Shown: positions 9,138 through 18,983, counted from the first letter of the stretch. The stretch is 64,000 bases of DNA from Streptomyces sp. H27-H1 (GCF_026627445.1 NZ_JAPNLJ010000014.1:124001-188000); one strand, 5' to 3'. The notes: generated from the letters alone by a model not told the origin. Made by a program: numbers and translations.

Positions 9138-9152
9138 GGGACCTTCGGCCCA
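9138..9152. promoter_or_regulatory. DevR/OsdR-like box before universal stress protein
   Basis: GGGACC TTC GGCCCA matches 10 of 12 arm positions of the core in the perfect palindrome at 18172-18186. It lies 113 bp upstream of the USP start, a sensible position for activation. No experimental support is available here. Confidence 0.42.
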
Positions 9153-9264
9153 ACCCCCCGGGCCACCTGGACCATCGCTCCCCCACGTCCCGGCGCGGAA
9201 GGGTGGGATACACGCCGCCTACCGCGGTTGTCTCACCGTCATTCACGGTTCTGGAGGAAACACC

Positions 9265-10176
9265 ATGTCACGTAAGGTCGTCGCGGGTCTCGACGGTTCC
9301 CCCGCATCGCTTGCCGCCGCCGAGTGGGCCGCCCGCGAGGCGCGGCTGCGCCGGCTCCCGCTCAAGCTGTTGCACGTTGCGGAGGAATGGGTCCCGTCCT
9401 ACGGCTACGCGTCCCAGACCGAGGCCACACCGTCGCCCCAGTACTGGGGCGAGCGCATCCCACGGGAGACCTCTCGGCAGTTGGCCGAGCGGCACCCCGG
9501 CCTGGAGATCACCACGGAGCAGGTGGACGGGCGGCCGCTGACCGTCCTGGCCGCCGCCGCGCAGCAAGCCGAGGTTCTGGCGCTCGGCTCACGCGGGCTG
9601 GGGGCGATGAGCGGCTTCCTCGTCGGATCCGTGTCCCAGGCCGTACTCGCCCACGCCGAACGCCCGGTCGTGGTCGTGCGGTCCGGCACGTGGATGGACA
9701 CCCCCTACCAGGAGGCACCCGACGGCGACGAGCCGCAGGAGGGGACCTACCGACCAGTCGTGCTCGGGCTGGACCTCTCCCGCCCATGTGACGAACTCCT
9801 CGACCACGCCTTCGACGCGGCGGCCGCACGTCGGGCCCCGCTGCGTGTGATCCACGGTTGGAGCATGCCGCCCGCCTTCTCCTTCGACCCGGCGCTGCTC
9901 GCCCCCGAGGTACGGGACGGTATGGCGGCCGGCACGGCAACCGCGCTCGGTGACGCACTGCGGCCTTGGCGCGGCAAGTACCCCCAGGTCCGCGTTGAAG
10001 AGGAATGCTCCGTCGGACAGGCCGCCGGCCAGCTCATCGAGGCCTCGGCGGACGCCTCGCTGGTCATCGTCGGCCGGCGGATCCGTCGCTCGGCCATCGG
10101 CACCCACCTCGGCCCGGTCGCCCACGCCGTCCTCCACCACTCCACGGTGCCGGTCGCGGTCGTCCCTCACCCCTGA
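9265..10176 (+). CDS. Universal stress protein, tandem UspA domains
   Basis: 303 residues with two UspA domains (about 1-140 and 155-303). The first begins 'KVVAGLDGSPASLAAAEWAA' and ends with an ATP-binding-type 'LGSRGLGAMSGFLVGSVSQAVLAHAERPVVVV'-like segment. The second begins 'PVVLGLDLSRPCDELLDHAF' and ends 'HLGPVAHAVLHHSTVPVAVV'. CTGGAGGAAACACC precedes the ATG. Tandem USPs are hallmark members of DosR/OsdR regulons. A DevR-like box lies 113 bp upstream. The protein is probably cytoplasmic, binding ATP and helping survival in non-growing cells. Confidence 0.93.
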   Translation: MSRKVVAGLDGSPASLAAAEWAAREARLRRLPLKLLHVAEEWVPSYGYASQTEATPSPQYWGERIPRETSRQLAERHPGLEITTEQVDGRPLTVLAAAAQQAEVLALGSRGLGAMSGFLVGSVSQAVLAHAERPVVVVRSGTWMDTPYQEAPDGDEPQEGTYRPVVLGLDLSRPCDELLDHAFDAAAARRAPLRVIHGWSMPPAFSFDPALLAPEVRDGMAAGTATALGDALRPWRGKYPQVRVEEECSVGQAAGQLIEASADASLVIVGRRIRRSAIGTHLGPVAHAVLHHSTVPVAVVPHP

Positions 10177-10605
10177 GTGCTGGGAAACAAGCACCATCCG
10201 TACGGACTGGTGTCCTACCCCGCGCGCCCGTTGTGCCAGTGCGAACAGCACAGGACCGCCAGCCAGTTTCCCTGGCAGACCCCCGACACTCCGGGCCGTC
10301 TGCCTCCGGGCCCGCACTCGGCACGCTCGGAGCGCCGAGTACGGGTGTGCATCCCCGTGTTCCGCTCGACGAGCCGGTGGCGTGCAGGTTCGCCGCCAGG
10401 GGTCCCGCACATGCATGCAGAACCGTTTTTGTTCCGAGTCGTTAAAGGGTCGAGCTACCCCGGAGCACACACGCCGGCGCCCCCTGCGCCTGCCGTGATC
10501 CCGGGAACTCACGGCATCCGGCTCGCGGTGACAGGACCGCCACCGATGCCACGCGCCCGGCAGCCCATCCCCTCCCCGGACTGCCGGGCGCCCCACAGCA
10601 GGGCG
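10177..10605. other. Intergenic, no gene recognised
   Basis: 430 bp between the USP stop and the DUF1003 relic. Frames on both strands are shadow-like with no recognisable motif. A lower-GC stretch (about 10425-10450) carries TTTTTG and GTTAAAGG. Nothing else seen. Confidence 0.3.
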
Positions 10606-10869
10606 CTGGTCGATCAGCCGCTTGAGTTCCAGCTCCTGCTCGACGAAGTCGTGGTCGGCCTTCGCCTGCTGGAACGCCGCCTGCCGGTTCTGGCCGATCA
10701 TCACGAACGTTGCCAGGAAGATCGCCTCCAGGGAGACCACGAGGGTAAACATCGGCCAGGGGTTGGCCTCCACGAACAGCGTCCAAGGGGTGAAGGCGAC
10801 CGCGTGCCGCCCGGCTCGTACGGTGTGCGAAGACGACTGGATGGTGGCGCGTCTCGGTCTCGGTCCCAT
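10606..10869 (-). pseudogene. DUF1003 membrane protein relic
   Basis: The segment 'TLFVEANPWPMFTLVVSLEAI' in part, followed by 'FLATFVMIGQNRQAAFQQAK' and 'ADHDFVEQELELK', is the central membrane and coiled part of DUF1003 proteins. It covers about 10606-10797. Preceding sequence to 10869 and everything after the coiled segment are unrelated, so both ends are lost. Intact DUF1003 proteins are about 170-200 residues. Confidence 0.72.
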
Positions 10870-11060
10870 TCAGTTGGTCTGCCTTCTGGGGACCAGCGCC
10901 CCGCGCCCCTGAATCGGCCCAATACTCCGGGTCGTCCCAAATCGGCCACTGTTCCAGGCGTACCGCCGAAGTCCGCCGTCCGCGGTGGCGGTTGCCTCCC
11001 GTGGCAGGTGACCGGCGGACGGTCGGCTGCCCACATTCCGCCCCCGCCGATGGCGCAGAA

Positions 11061-11097
11061 GGGGCCGACCGGCCCCGTACAAGGGCCGGTCCTGCCC
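11061..11097. promoter_or_regulatory. Two GC-rich palindromic sites upstream of phosphoketolase
   Basis: GGGGCC-GACC-GGCCCC (11061-11076) and GGGCCG-GTC-CTGCCC (11083-11097) lie 86-122 bp before the phosphoketolase start. Both resemble the GGGACC-N3-GGTCCC core loosely. Tandem boxes would suit DevR-type activation, but GC-rich palindromes are common here and confidence is low. Confidence 0.33.
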
Positions 11098-11182
11098 TTC
11101 CCGCCTCTGCGCCCCGGGGATCAGGGTGTCAGGCATCGGCTCAGCCGACGCATGTTCCGGCTTGCGGCCCGAAGGAGTACTT

Positions 11183-13543
11183 GTGAGCACGTACCGGATC
11201 GCGGAGTTGGACGCGCACTGGCGCGCCGCGAACTATCTGGCCGTCGGCCAGATCTATCTCCTGGACAACCCGCTGCTCATGGAGCCGCTGCGGCCGGAGC
11301 ACATCAAGCCCAGGCTGCTCGGCCACTGGGGCACCTCACCCGGCCTGAACTTCATCCACACCCACCTGAACCGGGTGATCAAGGAGCGTTCGCTGGAGGC
11401 CCTGTGCGTCTGGGGGCCCGGACACGGCGGTCCGGCCGTGCTCGCCAACTCCTGGCTGGAGGGTACGTACACCGAGACCTACCCGGACATCGACCGCGAC
11501 GCCGACGGAATGCGCAAGCTGTTTCGCCAGTTCTCCTTCCCGGGCGGAGTGCCAAGTCACGTCGCGCCACAAACGCCCGGATCCATCCACGAGGGCGGCG
11601 AGCTCGGCTATTCGCTGGCCCATGCGTACGGGGCCGCCTTCGACCATCCCGGCCTGTTGGTGGCCTGCGTCATCGGCGACGGCGAGGCGGAGACGGGGCC
11701 ACTGGCCGCCTCCTGGCACTCCAACAAGTTCCTGGACCCGGTCCACGACGGCGCCGTCCTGCCGATCCTCCACCTCAACGGATACAAGATCGCCAACCCG
11801 GCGGTGCTGTCGCGGATCCCGGAGCAGGAGCTCGACGCGCTGCTGCGCGGCTACGGGCACGACCCCCTCTACGTCTCCGGCAGTGACCCCACCCTGGTCC
11901 ACCCGGCCATGGCCAGAGCCGTAGACCAGGCCTTGGACCGCATCCACGCCATTCAGAGCGAAGCGCGGGCCACGGGCACGGAACCGGGCGGTGAGCGCGC
12001 ACGCTGGCCGATGATCGTGCTGCGGACCCCCAAGGGCTGGACGGGTCCCGCGACCATCGACGGCCAACCGGTCGAGGGCACGTGGCGCTCCCACCAAGTG
12101 CCGCTCGCCGGGGTCCGCGAGAACCCGGGACACCTGAGGCAGCTGGAGAGCTGGATGCGTTCCTACCGGCCGGAGGAGCTCTTCGGCCCCGGGGGCCGTC
12201 CCGTGCCCGCCGTACTGGCCTGTGTACCGGAGGGGGAGCGCCGCCTGGGCGCGAGCCCGTGCGCCAACGGCGGCCGGCTGCTGCGCTCGCTCCCGCTGCC
12301 CGGGCTCGACGCGTGGGCCGTATCCGTGGAGAAGCCAGGAAGCACGCTGCACGAGCCGACCCGCGTCCTGGGCCGCTATCTCGCGGAGATCATGGGGGAG
12401 ACGGCCGAACGCCGGGACTTCCGGGTTGTCGGGCCGGACGAGACGGCGAGCAACCACCTCGACGACCTCTACGACGTCACGGGCAAGGCCTGGCAGGGCC
12501 TGACAGAGGCCACCGACCAGAACCTGTCCCGCGACGGCCGCGTCATGGAGATCCTTTCCGAGCACGTGTGCCAAGGCTGGCTGGAGGGGTACCTCCTCAC
12601 CGGCCGCCACGGCCTGTTCTCCACGTACGAGGCCTTCGCCCACATCGTCGACTCCATGGTCGGCCAGCACATCAAATGGCTGAAGAGCGCCCGCGAGCTG
12701 AGCTGGCGCGCGCCCATCGCCTCCCTCAACTACCTGCTCACCTCGCACGTCTGGCGCCAGGACAGCAACGGCTTCTCCCACCAGGACCCCGGCTTCGTCG
12801 ACCACGTCCTCAACAAGAGCCCCGGCGTCGTACGCGTCTACCTGCCGCCGGATGCCAATACCCTCCTCGCGGTCGCCGATCACGCCCTGAGCAGCCGGGA
12901 CCGGGTGAACGTGATCGTCGCCGGAAAACAGCCCTGCCACGACTGGCTGGCCATGGACGAAGCGCGAACGCACGTCGCTCGGGGTGCGGGAATCTGGGCG
13001 TGGGCCGGAACGGACGACGGCACGCGCGAGCCCGACGTCGTGCTGGCCTGCGCGGGGGACGTGCCGACCCTGGAAGTACTCGCAGCCACGGCCCTGCTGC
13101 GCCGGCACCTCCCGGAGCTTGCCGTACGCGTTGTCAACGTCGTCGACATCGCCCGCCTGATGCCGCGGGAAGAGCACCCCCACGGGATGACCGACACGGA
13201 GTACGACGCGCTCTTCACCACCGACAGGCCGGTCGTCTTCGCCTACCACGGCTATCCGTGGCTGATCCACCGCCTGGCGTATCGCCGGACCGGCCATCCG
13301 AATCTGCACGTCCGGGGCTACAAGGAGTCCGGAACCACCACCACCCCCTTCGACATGGTCGTCCGCAACGACCTCGACCGCTACCGGCTCGTCATGGACG
13401 TCGTCGACCGCGTCCCCGGACTCGCCGGCCGGGCGGCGGCCCTGCGCCAGAGCATGTCCGACCAGCGGATCCGCCACCACGACTGGATCCGCCTCCACGG
13501 AACCGACCTGCCGGAGGTCGCCGACTGGTCCTGGCCCTACTGA
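11183..13543 (+). CDS. xfp: Xylulose-5-phosphate/fructose-6-phosphate phosphoketolase
   Basis: 786 residues, the normal size of Xfp. Cleaves xylulose-5-P or fructose-6-P to acetyl-phosphate using thiamine diphosphate. Visible motifs are '[19 protein letters not shown]' and 'WGPGHGGPA' (catalytic histidines), the TPP motif '[19 protein letters not shown]' at about 165-183, '[19 protein letters not shown]', and '[22 protein letters not shown]' in parts near the end. The GTG at 11183 follows GAAGGAG with ideal spacing; the ATG upstream lacks one. Xfp with stress genes fits anaerobic or slow-growth ATP generation through acetyl-P and acetate. GC-rich palindromes lie upstream. Confidence 0.95.
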   Translation: MSTYRIAELDAHWRAANYLAVGQIYLLDNPLLMEPLRPEHIKPRLLGHWGTSPGLNFIHTHLNRVIKERSLEALCVWGPGHGGPAVLANSWLEGTYTETYPDIDRDADGMRKLFRQFSFPGGVPSHVAPQTPGSIHEGGELGYSLAHAYGAAFDHPGLLVACVIGDGEAETGPLAASWHSNKFLDPVHDGAVLPILHLNGYKIANPAVLSRIPEQELDALLRGYGHDPLYVSGSDPTLVHPAMARAVDQALDRIHAIQSEARATGTEPGGERARWPMIVLRTPKGWTGPATIDGQPVEGTWRSHQVPLAGVRENPGHLRQLESWMRSYRPEELFGPGGRPVPAVLACVPEGERRLGASPCANGGRLLRSLPLPGLDAWAVSVEKPGSTLHEPTRVLGRYLAEIMGETAERRDFRVVGPDETASNHLDDLYDVTGKAWQGLTEATDQNLSRDGRVMEILSEHVCQGWLEGYLLTGRHGLFSTYEAFAHIVDSMVGQHIKWLKSARELSWRAPIASLNYLLTSHVWRQDSNGFSHQDPGFVDHVLNKSPGVVRVYLPPDANTLLAVADHALSSRDRVNVIVAGKQPCHDWLAMDEARTHVARGAGIWAWAGTDDGTREPDVVLACAGDVPTLEVLAATALLRRHLPELAVRVVNVVDIARLMPREEHPHGMTDTEYDALFTTDRPVVFAYHGYPWLIHRLAYRRTGHPNLHVRGYKESGTTTTPFDMVVRNDLDRYRLVMDVVDRVPGLAGRAAALRQSMSDQRIRHHDWIRLHGTDLPEVADWSWPY

Positions 13544-13587
13544 TCGCCCGCCCAGGACGGTGGGCGAGGGCCGCCCGGGTCAAGGAA

Positions 13588-13602
13588 GGTACCGACCGGC
13601 CC
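13588..13602. promoter_or_regulatory. Possible DevR/OsdR-like box before the cNMP-fold gene
   Basis: GGTACC GAC CGGCCC matches 9 of 12 arm positions of the island core and lies 58 bp upstream of ATG 13660. It also overlaps a GC-rich inverted repeat (CCGGCCC...GGGCCGG). Weak support. Confidence 0.25.
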
Positions 13603-13659
13603 TTCCCGGGCCGGCCGCCACCGACGGAGGGTAGAGGCGGACCCGAACGGAGCACCGCC

Positions 13660-14145
13660 ATGAGCACTTCTTCCATCCACCGGCTCACCTCCTCCCCCGA
13701 CCGCTTCACCCGAGCCCTGACCTTGGAACACCGCGAGAGCCTGCTGGCACTGGCCCATGAGGCCAACTTCCCCGCCGGCACACGCCTGTTCAACCAGGGC
13801 GGGCACACCAATCAGTTCTGGGTCATCCGGTCGGGCAGCGTCGGCATGGACGTGCACGTACCCGGCCGACAGGCCGCGGTAGTCGAGACGGTCGGTCCCG
13901 GCGAGCTCGTCGGCTGGTCCTGGCTGTTCCGTCCCTACACCTGGCACTTCGGCGCCGAGACCAGAACGCCGGTGCGCACCGACGAGTTCGACGCCGCCGC
14001 CGTGCGCCTACTGATGGACGCCGACCCCGCGCTCGCCTCCGAGATGTGGCAGTGGGTGGGTCAGGTGCTCGCCCACCGGCTCGTCTCCGCGCAGATCCGG
14101 CTGCTCGACCTGTACGCGCCCCACGGCAGCGGAAGCAGCATCTGA
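13660..14145 (+). CDS. Stand-alone cyclic-nucleotide-binding-fold protein
   Basis: 161 residues consisting of one CRP-type cNMP-binding beta-roll ('[20 protein letters not shown]', then '[20 protein letters not shown]' and '[15 protein letters not shown]'). A short helix follows ('[18 protein letters not shown]'). No helix-turn-helix is present, so it is not a classic CRP regulator. The phosphate-binding arginine context is not clearly conserved, so a ligand other than cAMP, or none, is possible. The gene is 43 bp upstream of the response regulator and probably cotranscribed with it. Confidence 0.85.
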   Translation: MSTSSIHRLTSSPDRFTRALTLEHRESLLALAHEANFPAGTRLFNQGGHTNQFWVIRSGSVGMDVHVPGRQAAVVETVGPGELVGWSWLFRPYTWHFGAETRTPVRTDEFDAAAVRLLMDADPALASEMWQWVGQVLAHRLVSAQIRLLDLYAPHGSGSSI

Positions 14146-14188
14146 GACAATTGACCCCAGACGTATCCGACTCGAGGGTGTGGCGTGG

Positions 14189-14878
14189 ATGTCCGATGCA
14201 CCGACTGCCGCCCCGGCGCCCACCAGGGTGTTCCTCCTCGACGACCACGAGGTCGTCCGCCGGGGGCTGCACGATCTTCTGGATGCCGAGCCCGATATCG
14301 AGGTGGTGGGTGAGGCGGCGACGGCCGCAGAAGCACTAGCCCGGGGGCCCGCCCTGCGGCCGGACGTGGCGGTGCTCGACGTACGACTGCCCGACAGCGA
14401 CGGCATCACCGTCTGCCGGGAACTGCGCTCGCGCATGCCGGAGCTCGCCTGCTTGATGCTGACGTCCTTCGACGACGAGGACGCCCTGCTGGACGCGATC
14501 ATGGCCGGCGCCGCCGGGTACGTCCTGAAGCAGATCAAGGGCTCGGACCTGGTCGCCGCCATCCGGACGGTGGCGACGGGACAGTCGATGCTCGACCCGG
14601 CGACGACCTCGCGGCTGATGCGCTCGCTTCGGGACCCCACCGCCGGGAAGCAACCCGAGGACCAGCGGCTGACGGCCCTCTCCGAGCGCGAACGCGCTGT
14701 ACTCGACCTCGTCGGTGAGGGCCTCACCAACCGGCAGATCGGCAAACGGCTCTTCCTCTCGGAGAAGACGGTCAAGAACCACATCTCACGCCTGCTCGCC
14801 AAGCTGGGAGTCGAACGGCGCGTCCAGGCAGCCGTGATCGCCGCCGAGGTCCGCGAGCACGACGAAACCGGTCGCTGA
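14189..14878 (+). CDS. NarL/DevR-type response regulator (OsdR-like)
   Basis: 229 residues. The receiver domain (about 10-130) has 'VFLLDDHE' acidic residues, the phospho-acceptor Asp in '[10 protein letters not shown]', Thr in 'LMLTSFDD' and Lys in 'GYVLKQIKG'. The LuxR HTH domain reads '[20 protein letters not shown]' then '[20 protein letters not shown]' and '[13 protein letters not shown]', closely like DevR/DosR. GAGG lies about 10 bases before ATG 14189; a GTG at 14180 is the alternative. It converges on the sensor kinase with 9 bp between stops. Context suggests it controls this island, analogous to OsdR of S. coelicolor. Confidence 0.9.
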   Translation: MSDAPTAAPAPTRVFLLDDHEVVRRGLHDLLDAEPDIEVVGEAATAAEALARGPALRPDVAVLDVRLPDSDGITVCRELRSRMPELACLMLTSFDDEDALLDAIMAGAAGYVLKQIKGSDLVAAIRTVATGQSMLDPATTSRLMRSLRDPTAGKQPEDQRLTALSERERAVLDLVGEGLTNRQIGKRLFLSEKTVKNHISRLLAKLGVERRVQAAVIAAEVREHDETGR

Positions 14879-14887
14879 GGCCCGCAC

Positions 14888-16603
14888 TCACCGGGGAGGA
14901 GCAAGAGGGATCCGCCAGTCCAGACGGGTTCCGCCACCGTCCGGGCGGGCCGAGAGGGACAGTCCGCCCCCGCGGGCCTCAGCGCGCTCGGCGAGGTTGC
15001 GCAGACCGCTCCGACGTCCCCCGTCCGCGACACCTACGCCGTCGTCGCTCACGGTCACGGCCAGCACGCCTTCCGCCAGGATGATCGCGACCTCCGCCCG
15101 CGCCGCCCGCGCGTGCCGGGCCACATTGGCCAGCGCCTCACCGAGCACGGCGGCCACGTCGTCGGCGACCGGGGTCGGCACATCCGTGTCGATCAGCCCC
15201 TCCATGCGCAGGGCGGGCGCGAACCCGAGCAGCGCCGCCGCCTCGCCCACGGCCCGCACAGCGCGGACCCGGAGCCTCGGGGTGCTGTCCACCGCCCCAT
15301 GGTCGCGGAGCCCGAAGATGGTCGTGCGGATGATCTTGATCGTCTCGTCCAGGTCGTCGATCGACCGGCTCAGCCTCTCGGAGGCCTCGGGGTGCTCCAC
15401 GAAACGTTGGGCGCTCTGCAAGGTCATCCCCGTCGCGAAGAGCCGCTGGATCGCGAGATCGTGCAGGTCGCGGGCGATCCGGTCGCGGTCCGCGAGTAGG
15501 CTCACCTGCTCGCTGTCCCGGCGTCGGTCGGCCAGTTCCAGTGCCAGGGCGGCCTGCCCGGCGAAGCCGGGCAGCGGCGCGACCTCGGCTGCGGCGAACG
15601 ACGGCCGTACGGTCCGCCGGGCCAGCATCAGTACCCCCCGCAGCTTCTCTCGAGTACCCACCGTGACCGCCACGGCCGGCCCGAAGCCCGTCCAGACGTC
15701 CGGCTGCGCGGCGACCCTGACGTCGGTGGCAACGTCCGCGAAGGTGATCATTCCGTCCCGCGCCGCGACAAGCCCGGCCAGGATCCCCTCGCTGCCGGGC
15801 AGGACGATCCCCCGGTGCGCTTCGGCACCGTCTCCCAGGGCCAGCGACCCGTGCAGCTCACCGCTGGGCCCCACCTGGTAGAAGACGCACATCTCGGCCG
15901 AGATGATGTCCCGGGCACGCTCCAGCATGCCCTCCAGCACCTCGATCTCGGAGGATCCCGACAGCAGCGCGCTCGTGAAATCGGAACTGGCCGCCAGCCA
16001 GCGCTCCCGGAGCCGGACTTCCTCGTACAGGCGGGCGTTGTCCACTGCGACGCCCGCGGCGACCGCGAGGGTCGACAGGACCTCCTCATCCTCCGCGTCG
16101 AAGTCCGCAGCGCCCCGCTTCTCTGTCAGGTAGAGATTGCCGAACACCTCGTCACGGACCCGGATCGGTACACCGAGGAAGGAACGCATAGGCGGGTGGT
16201 GTTCCGGAAATCCGGCGGACGCCGCGTGCTCCGTCAGGTCTCCCAGGCGCAACGGCCGTGGGTGCCTGATCAGCTCGCCCAGCAGTCCGTGTCCGGTGGG
16301 AAGGGCTCCTATCCGGGCCCGGAGCTGGTCGCTGATGCCCACCGGGATGAACTCGGCGAGTTTCTCGTCGTCCCCCACCACGCCCAGCGCCCCGTACTCC
16401 GCGTCCACGAGGACCACCGCGGCCTCCACTATCCCCCGCAGCACTTGGGACAGGTCCAGCTCCTGCCCCAGCGACATGACCGCCTCCAGCAAGCCCTTCA
16501 GCCGGTCACGGGTACCCCGCGCGTCGGTGATCTGAGCCTGGAGCGCGTCCATCCTCGGCCGGGGAATCCCGCTCGCCGACGAATCTCGATCGTCCCCGAC
16601 CAT
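14888..16603 (-). CDS. Double-GAF sensor histidine kinase (DevS/OsdK-like)
   Basis: 571 residues, close to DevS (578). A short helical N-terminus precedes GAF1 (about 50-200, 'LVDAEYGALGVVGDDEKLAEF', then 'LGVPIRVRDEVFGNLYLTEK'). GAF2 covers about 225-370. The HisKA_3 dimerisation helix carries the phospho-His in 'DRIARDLHDLAIQRLFATG'. The ATPase domain reads 'VLGEALANVARHARA' (N box) and 'VSDDGVGVADGG' (G1). GGAGGTGTCC precedes ATG 16603. In DevS/DosT, GAF1 binds haem to sense O2/NO. Haem binding here is inferred from architecture. It is convergent with its likely partner regulator. Confidence 0.9.
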   Translation of the reverse strand: MVGDDRDSSASGIPRPRMDALQAQITDARGTRDRLKGLLEAVMSLGQELDLSQVLRGIVEAAVVLVDAEYGALGVVGDDEKLAEFIPVGISDQLRARIGALPTGHGLLGELIRHPRPLRLGDLTEHAASAGFPEHHPPMRSFLGVPIRVRDEVFGNLYLTEKRGAADFDAEDEEVLSTLAVAAGVAVDNARLYEEVRLRERWLAASSDFTSALLSGSSEIEVLEGMLERARDIISAEMCVFYQVGPSGELHGSLALGDGAEAHRGIVLPGSEGILAGLVAARDGMITFADVATDVRVAAQPDVWTGFGPAVAVTVGTREKLRGVLMLARRTVRPSFAAAEVAPLPGFAGQAALALELADRRRDSEQVSLLADRDRIARDLHDLAIQRLFATGMTLQSAQRFVEHPEASERLSRSIDDLDETIKIIRTTIFGLRDHGAVDSTPRLRVRAVRAVGEAAALLGFAPALRMEGLIDTDVPTPVADDVAAVLGEALANVARHARAARAEVAIILAEGVLAVTVSDDGVGVADGGRRSGLRNLAERAEARGGGLSLSARPDGGGTRLDWRIPLAPPR

Positions 16604-16689
16604 GGACACCTCCAGCGGTGAGGGGCTCTGAGCCCCCGCCCGGACTTCAGCGTAGTCCTTCGCCCACCAGCCGGTCACGGTTGGGCCCA

Positions 16690-17183
16690 TGGCTGATGGG
16701 CCTGACGAGCCGGACCGAGCCGAATCCGGCCAGGCCCATACCCACGGCCAAGGTGGGATGCCCGTCAACCCGCTCGGGGCGGTGATCACTGGGCAGCACG
16801 ACGGAGCAGCCGCTGAAGATCTCCTCGAGCCGCGTCAGGTGCCGCGAACCAAGGACGGGCATGCGGGCGTGTCTGGACGTCCCGCAGAGCACAGGTGCCG
16901 GGTGGCTCCGTCACGCAGGACGGCTGCCAAGTCCCTGGGTGACGCTCACGTGCCCAGGCCGCGGCTTCTTCGAGGGCCTCCGAGCTGGCCTGTCGTACGC
17001 CATCGTGCTGCGCGGTGTCGTCGACGACGTGCTGGGCGTCATGGGGCGAGGGCACGGCCAGGACGAGACGAGTCGTACATTGCGGCGGTGTGCCTCGTCG
17101 GCTGCCCACGCGAGGGGCGGGAGCCACCTTCCAGTGGGGTCGATCCCCACCGCGATGACCCGTTCTACCGCGATGTCCGTCAC
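16690..17183 (-). pseudogene. Universal stress protein, frameshifted
   Basis: GTG 17183 overlaps the stop of the preceding USP gene (GTGA) and reads 'VIAVGIDPTGRWLPPLAWAA', a UspA start. The frame changes near 17050 to 'HDAQHVVDD...EALEEAAAWARERHPGTW', and again near 16880 to 'RHARMPVLGSRHLTRLEEIF' (the ATP-loop region). The family ending has drifted away. Two frameshifts leave a single-domain USP broken. It would have been cotranscribed with the intact USP upstream. Confidence 0.78.
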
Positions 17184-18085
17184 GACGCGTCGCTCCCCTG
17201 GTCGTCGTGCCGCGGAACGAGCTCCACGGGGCAGTGCGAGTGGTGCAGGAGACTGTGCGCGGTACGTCCCAGGGCGGGCCCGAAGTACCCGGGCGATCGC
17301 CGTCCTCCCATGAAGAGCAGGTCCGCATGGCGTGACGCCTCGACCAGGACCCGAGCCACCGACACGCTCTTCTCCGCCTCGGTGTTCACCGTCAACACAG
17401 GAAACTCCCCACGTACGCGGTCGGCGACGGACTTCAGACCGCGGACATGGCGGCCGGCGAATTCGTCGACGTCGTCGAGCATGGTGGCGGCGGTTTTGGC
17501 GTACTGGAGTACGTTCCACGCGGTCAGTAGGCACAGCGTTGCTTTGCGCAGCTCTGCTTCGCGGGCGGCGTGTCGCGCGCATTCGAGGTCGTACTCGTCC
17601 CGAACCGCGGCCAGCACCACGCCGCTCTCGGCAAGGTCCTCGCCGCCGCGCACCACGATGACGGGGGTGGTAGCGGCTGCCGCGATCCTCAGACCGACCG
17701 AACCCAGCCGCAGGGACTCGAAACCACCCAGACCGCGGTGACCGACCACTGTGGTGCCGTACTTCGCTCCCACCCGGTGCAGGCCGGAGACGGGGTCCAG
17801 GCGGCTGTACTCCGTGGTGACGTAAAGCGTCGGGAATCGCTCCGAGACCGCAGCGGCCGTGACCTCCAACATGTCACGGCCCTCCACATGGACGCGTTCG
17901 ATGATCTGAGCCGACAAGTAGAAGCTCCGGTCGGCGGTGTCGGCCGCGTAGAAGATGTGGAGGGTGCTGTTGCGTCGTGCCGCCTCGGCTGCGGCCCAGA
18001 ATGCCGCTGTCAGCGCGGTGCTCGACCCGTCGACACCGACGACGACCGAGCCGAGGTCCGGACCGAGTCGGGTGGAGCCTCCCAT
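17180..18085 (-). CDS. Universal stress protein, tandem UspA domains
   Basis: 301 residues with two UspA-like domains. The first begins 'GSVVVGVDGSSTALTAAFWA' and has 'VVGHRGLGGFESLRLGSVGL' followed by 'AAATTPVIVV'. The second is 'GVVLAAVRDEYDLECARHAA' through 'FMGGRRSPGYFGPALGRTAH' and 'SHCPVELVP'. GAGGAGGAAGCC precedes ATG 18085. It diverges from the CBS-BON gene, and the shared 268-bp region carries a perfect 31-bp palindrome centred 94 bp upstream. A decayed third USP follows with overlapping codons. Same island role as the USP at 9265. Confidence 0.92.
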   Translation of the reverse strand: MGGSTRLGPDLGSVVVGVDGSSTALTAAFWAAAEAARRNSTLHIFYAADTADRSFYLSAQIIERVHVEGRDMLEVTAAAVSERFPTLYVTTEYSRLDPVSGLHRVGAKYGTTVVGHRGLGGFESLRLGSVGLRIAAAATTPVIVVRGGEDLAESGVVLAAVRDEYDLECARHAAREAELRKATLCLLTAWNVLQYAKTAATMLDDVDEFAGRHVRGLKSVADRVRGEFPVLTVNTEAEKSVSVARVLVEASRHADLLFMGGRRSPGYFGPALGRTAHSLLHHSHCPVELVPRHDDQGSDAS

Positions 18086-18163
18086 GGCTTCCTCCTCTGT
18101 CGAAAAGCGTCCGAGTGGCTTCACACTGCCACCCGGGCTCGCGCGAGGAATGGGCCGCAGGGG

Positions 18164-18194
18164 GCGGGCAAGGGACCGAAGGTCCCTTGCCCGC
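18164..18194. promoter_or_regulatory. Perfect 31-bp palindrome, candidate DevR/OsdR operator
   Basis: Arms GCGGGCAAGGGACC and GGTCCCTTGCCCGC (14 bp each, no mismatch) flank a GAA spacer. The core GGGACCGAAGGTCCC resembles the mycobacterial DevR box (TTSGGGACTWWAGTCCCSAA), with a one-base spacing difference. It lies between the divergent USP (start 79 bp away) and CBS-BON (160 bp) genes. It is unlikely to be a terminator, since neither gene ends here. Confidence 0.68.
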
Positions 18195-18353
18195 TACGCA
18201 CCGCCTCACCTACCGCACACCGCCGGGGGGACCGGTCAGTCCTGGCACGGGACCCGTTCGGCCCTCGCACCGCGGGCTTACGCGGCGGATGGTGGCTGGT
18301 GAGGGCGCTCCGCAAGGTGCGCTCACTGGCCGAAGCCGACAGGAGGGCCGCTG

Positions 18354-18983
18354 ATGAAGCACGCCAAGGTCGGCTTCCTGATGACCGACGAGGTCGTCTC
18401 GGTCACCGGGAGGACCCCGTCCGCGGACGTAGCCGCGCTGATCGTCGAACACGACATCAGTGGCGTGCCGGTCGTGGACGCGGACGAGCACGTCCTCGGG
18501 GTCATTTCGCGGACCGATCTGATCACCCAAGGCCGCGCCACCGCTCAGGACTTGATGACCGCACCGGCCGTCACGATCCACGCCGAACAGACCGTCACCG
18601 AAGCCGCCCGCCTCATCACACGACGCGGCGTGACGCGGCTGCCGGTCGTCGACGAGGAGGACCGACTGGTCGGCATCGTGACGCGACGGGACCTGCTGCG
18701 CGTGTTCCTCCGCCCGGACCAGGAGATACGCCGTGTGCTGGTCGAGGACGTGCTGGCGGACACCATGGGCATCGGCGCCGATGCCGTGGGCGTGCACGTA
18801 GCGGACGGGATCGTCACTTTGGACGGCCGGCTGCCCAACAGCAGCCAGATTCCCGTCGCGCTCCGGCTCGCCGGACAGTTGGACGGCGTGGTCGCCGTCA
18901 TCGACCGGCTCACGGCCTCCTCCAACGACACCCGCACCCGCACCGCTCCGCCGGACGGCGCCACCGCAGGCGTACCCCTCTGA
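18354..18983 (+). CDS. CBS-pair and BON domain protein
   Basis: 209 residues. CBS1 and CBS2 ('VGFLMTDEVVSVTGRTP...ISGVPVVDADEHVLGVISRTDL'; 'AQDLMTAPAVTIHAEQTVTE...VTRLPVVDEEDRLVGIVTRRDL') cover 1-125. A BON-like domain follows ('HVADGIVTLDGRLPN', about 130-195). AGGAGGGCC precedes the ATG. CBS pairs bind adenine nucleotides; hypoxic response protein 1 (Hrp1) in the DosR regulon is a CBS protein. It is divergent from a USP across the 31-bp palindrome. Confidence 0.92.
   Translation: MKHAKVGFLMTDEVVSVTGRTPSADVAALIVEHDISGVPVVDADEHVLGVISRTDLITQGRATAQDLMTAPAVTIHAEQTVTEAARLITRRGVTRLPVVDEEDRLVGIVTRRDLLRVFLRPDQEIRRVLVEDVLADTMGIGADAVGVHVADGIVTLDGRLPNSSQIPVALRLAGQLDGVVAVIDRLTASSNDTRTRTAPPDGATAGVPL

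Noticed and set aside
11336-13498. 720-codon open frame antisense to phosphoketolase
   Set aside because: Long antisense frames are expected in high-GC codon use; the plus strand is a complete Xfp and the antisense product has no motif.
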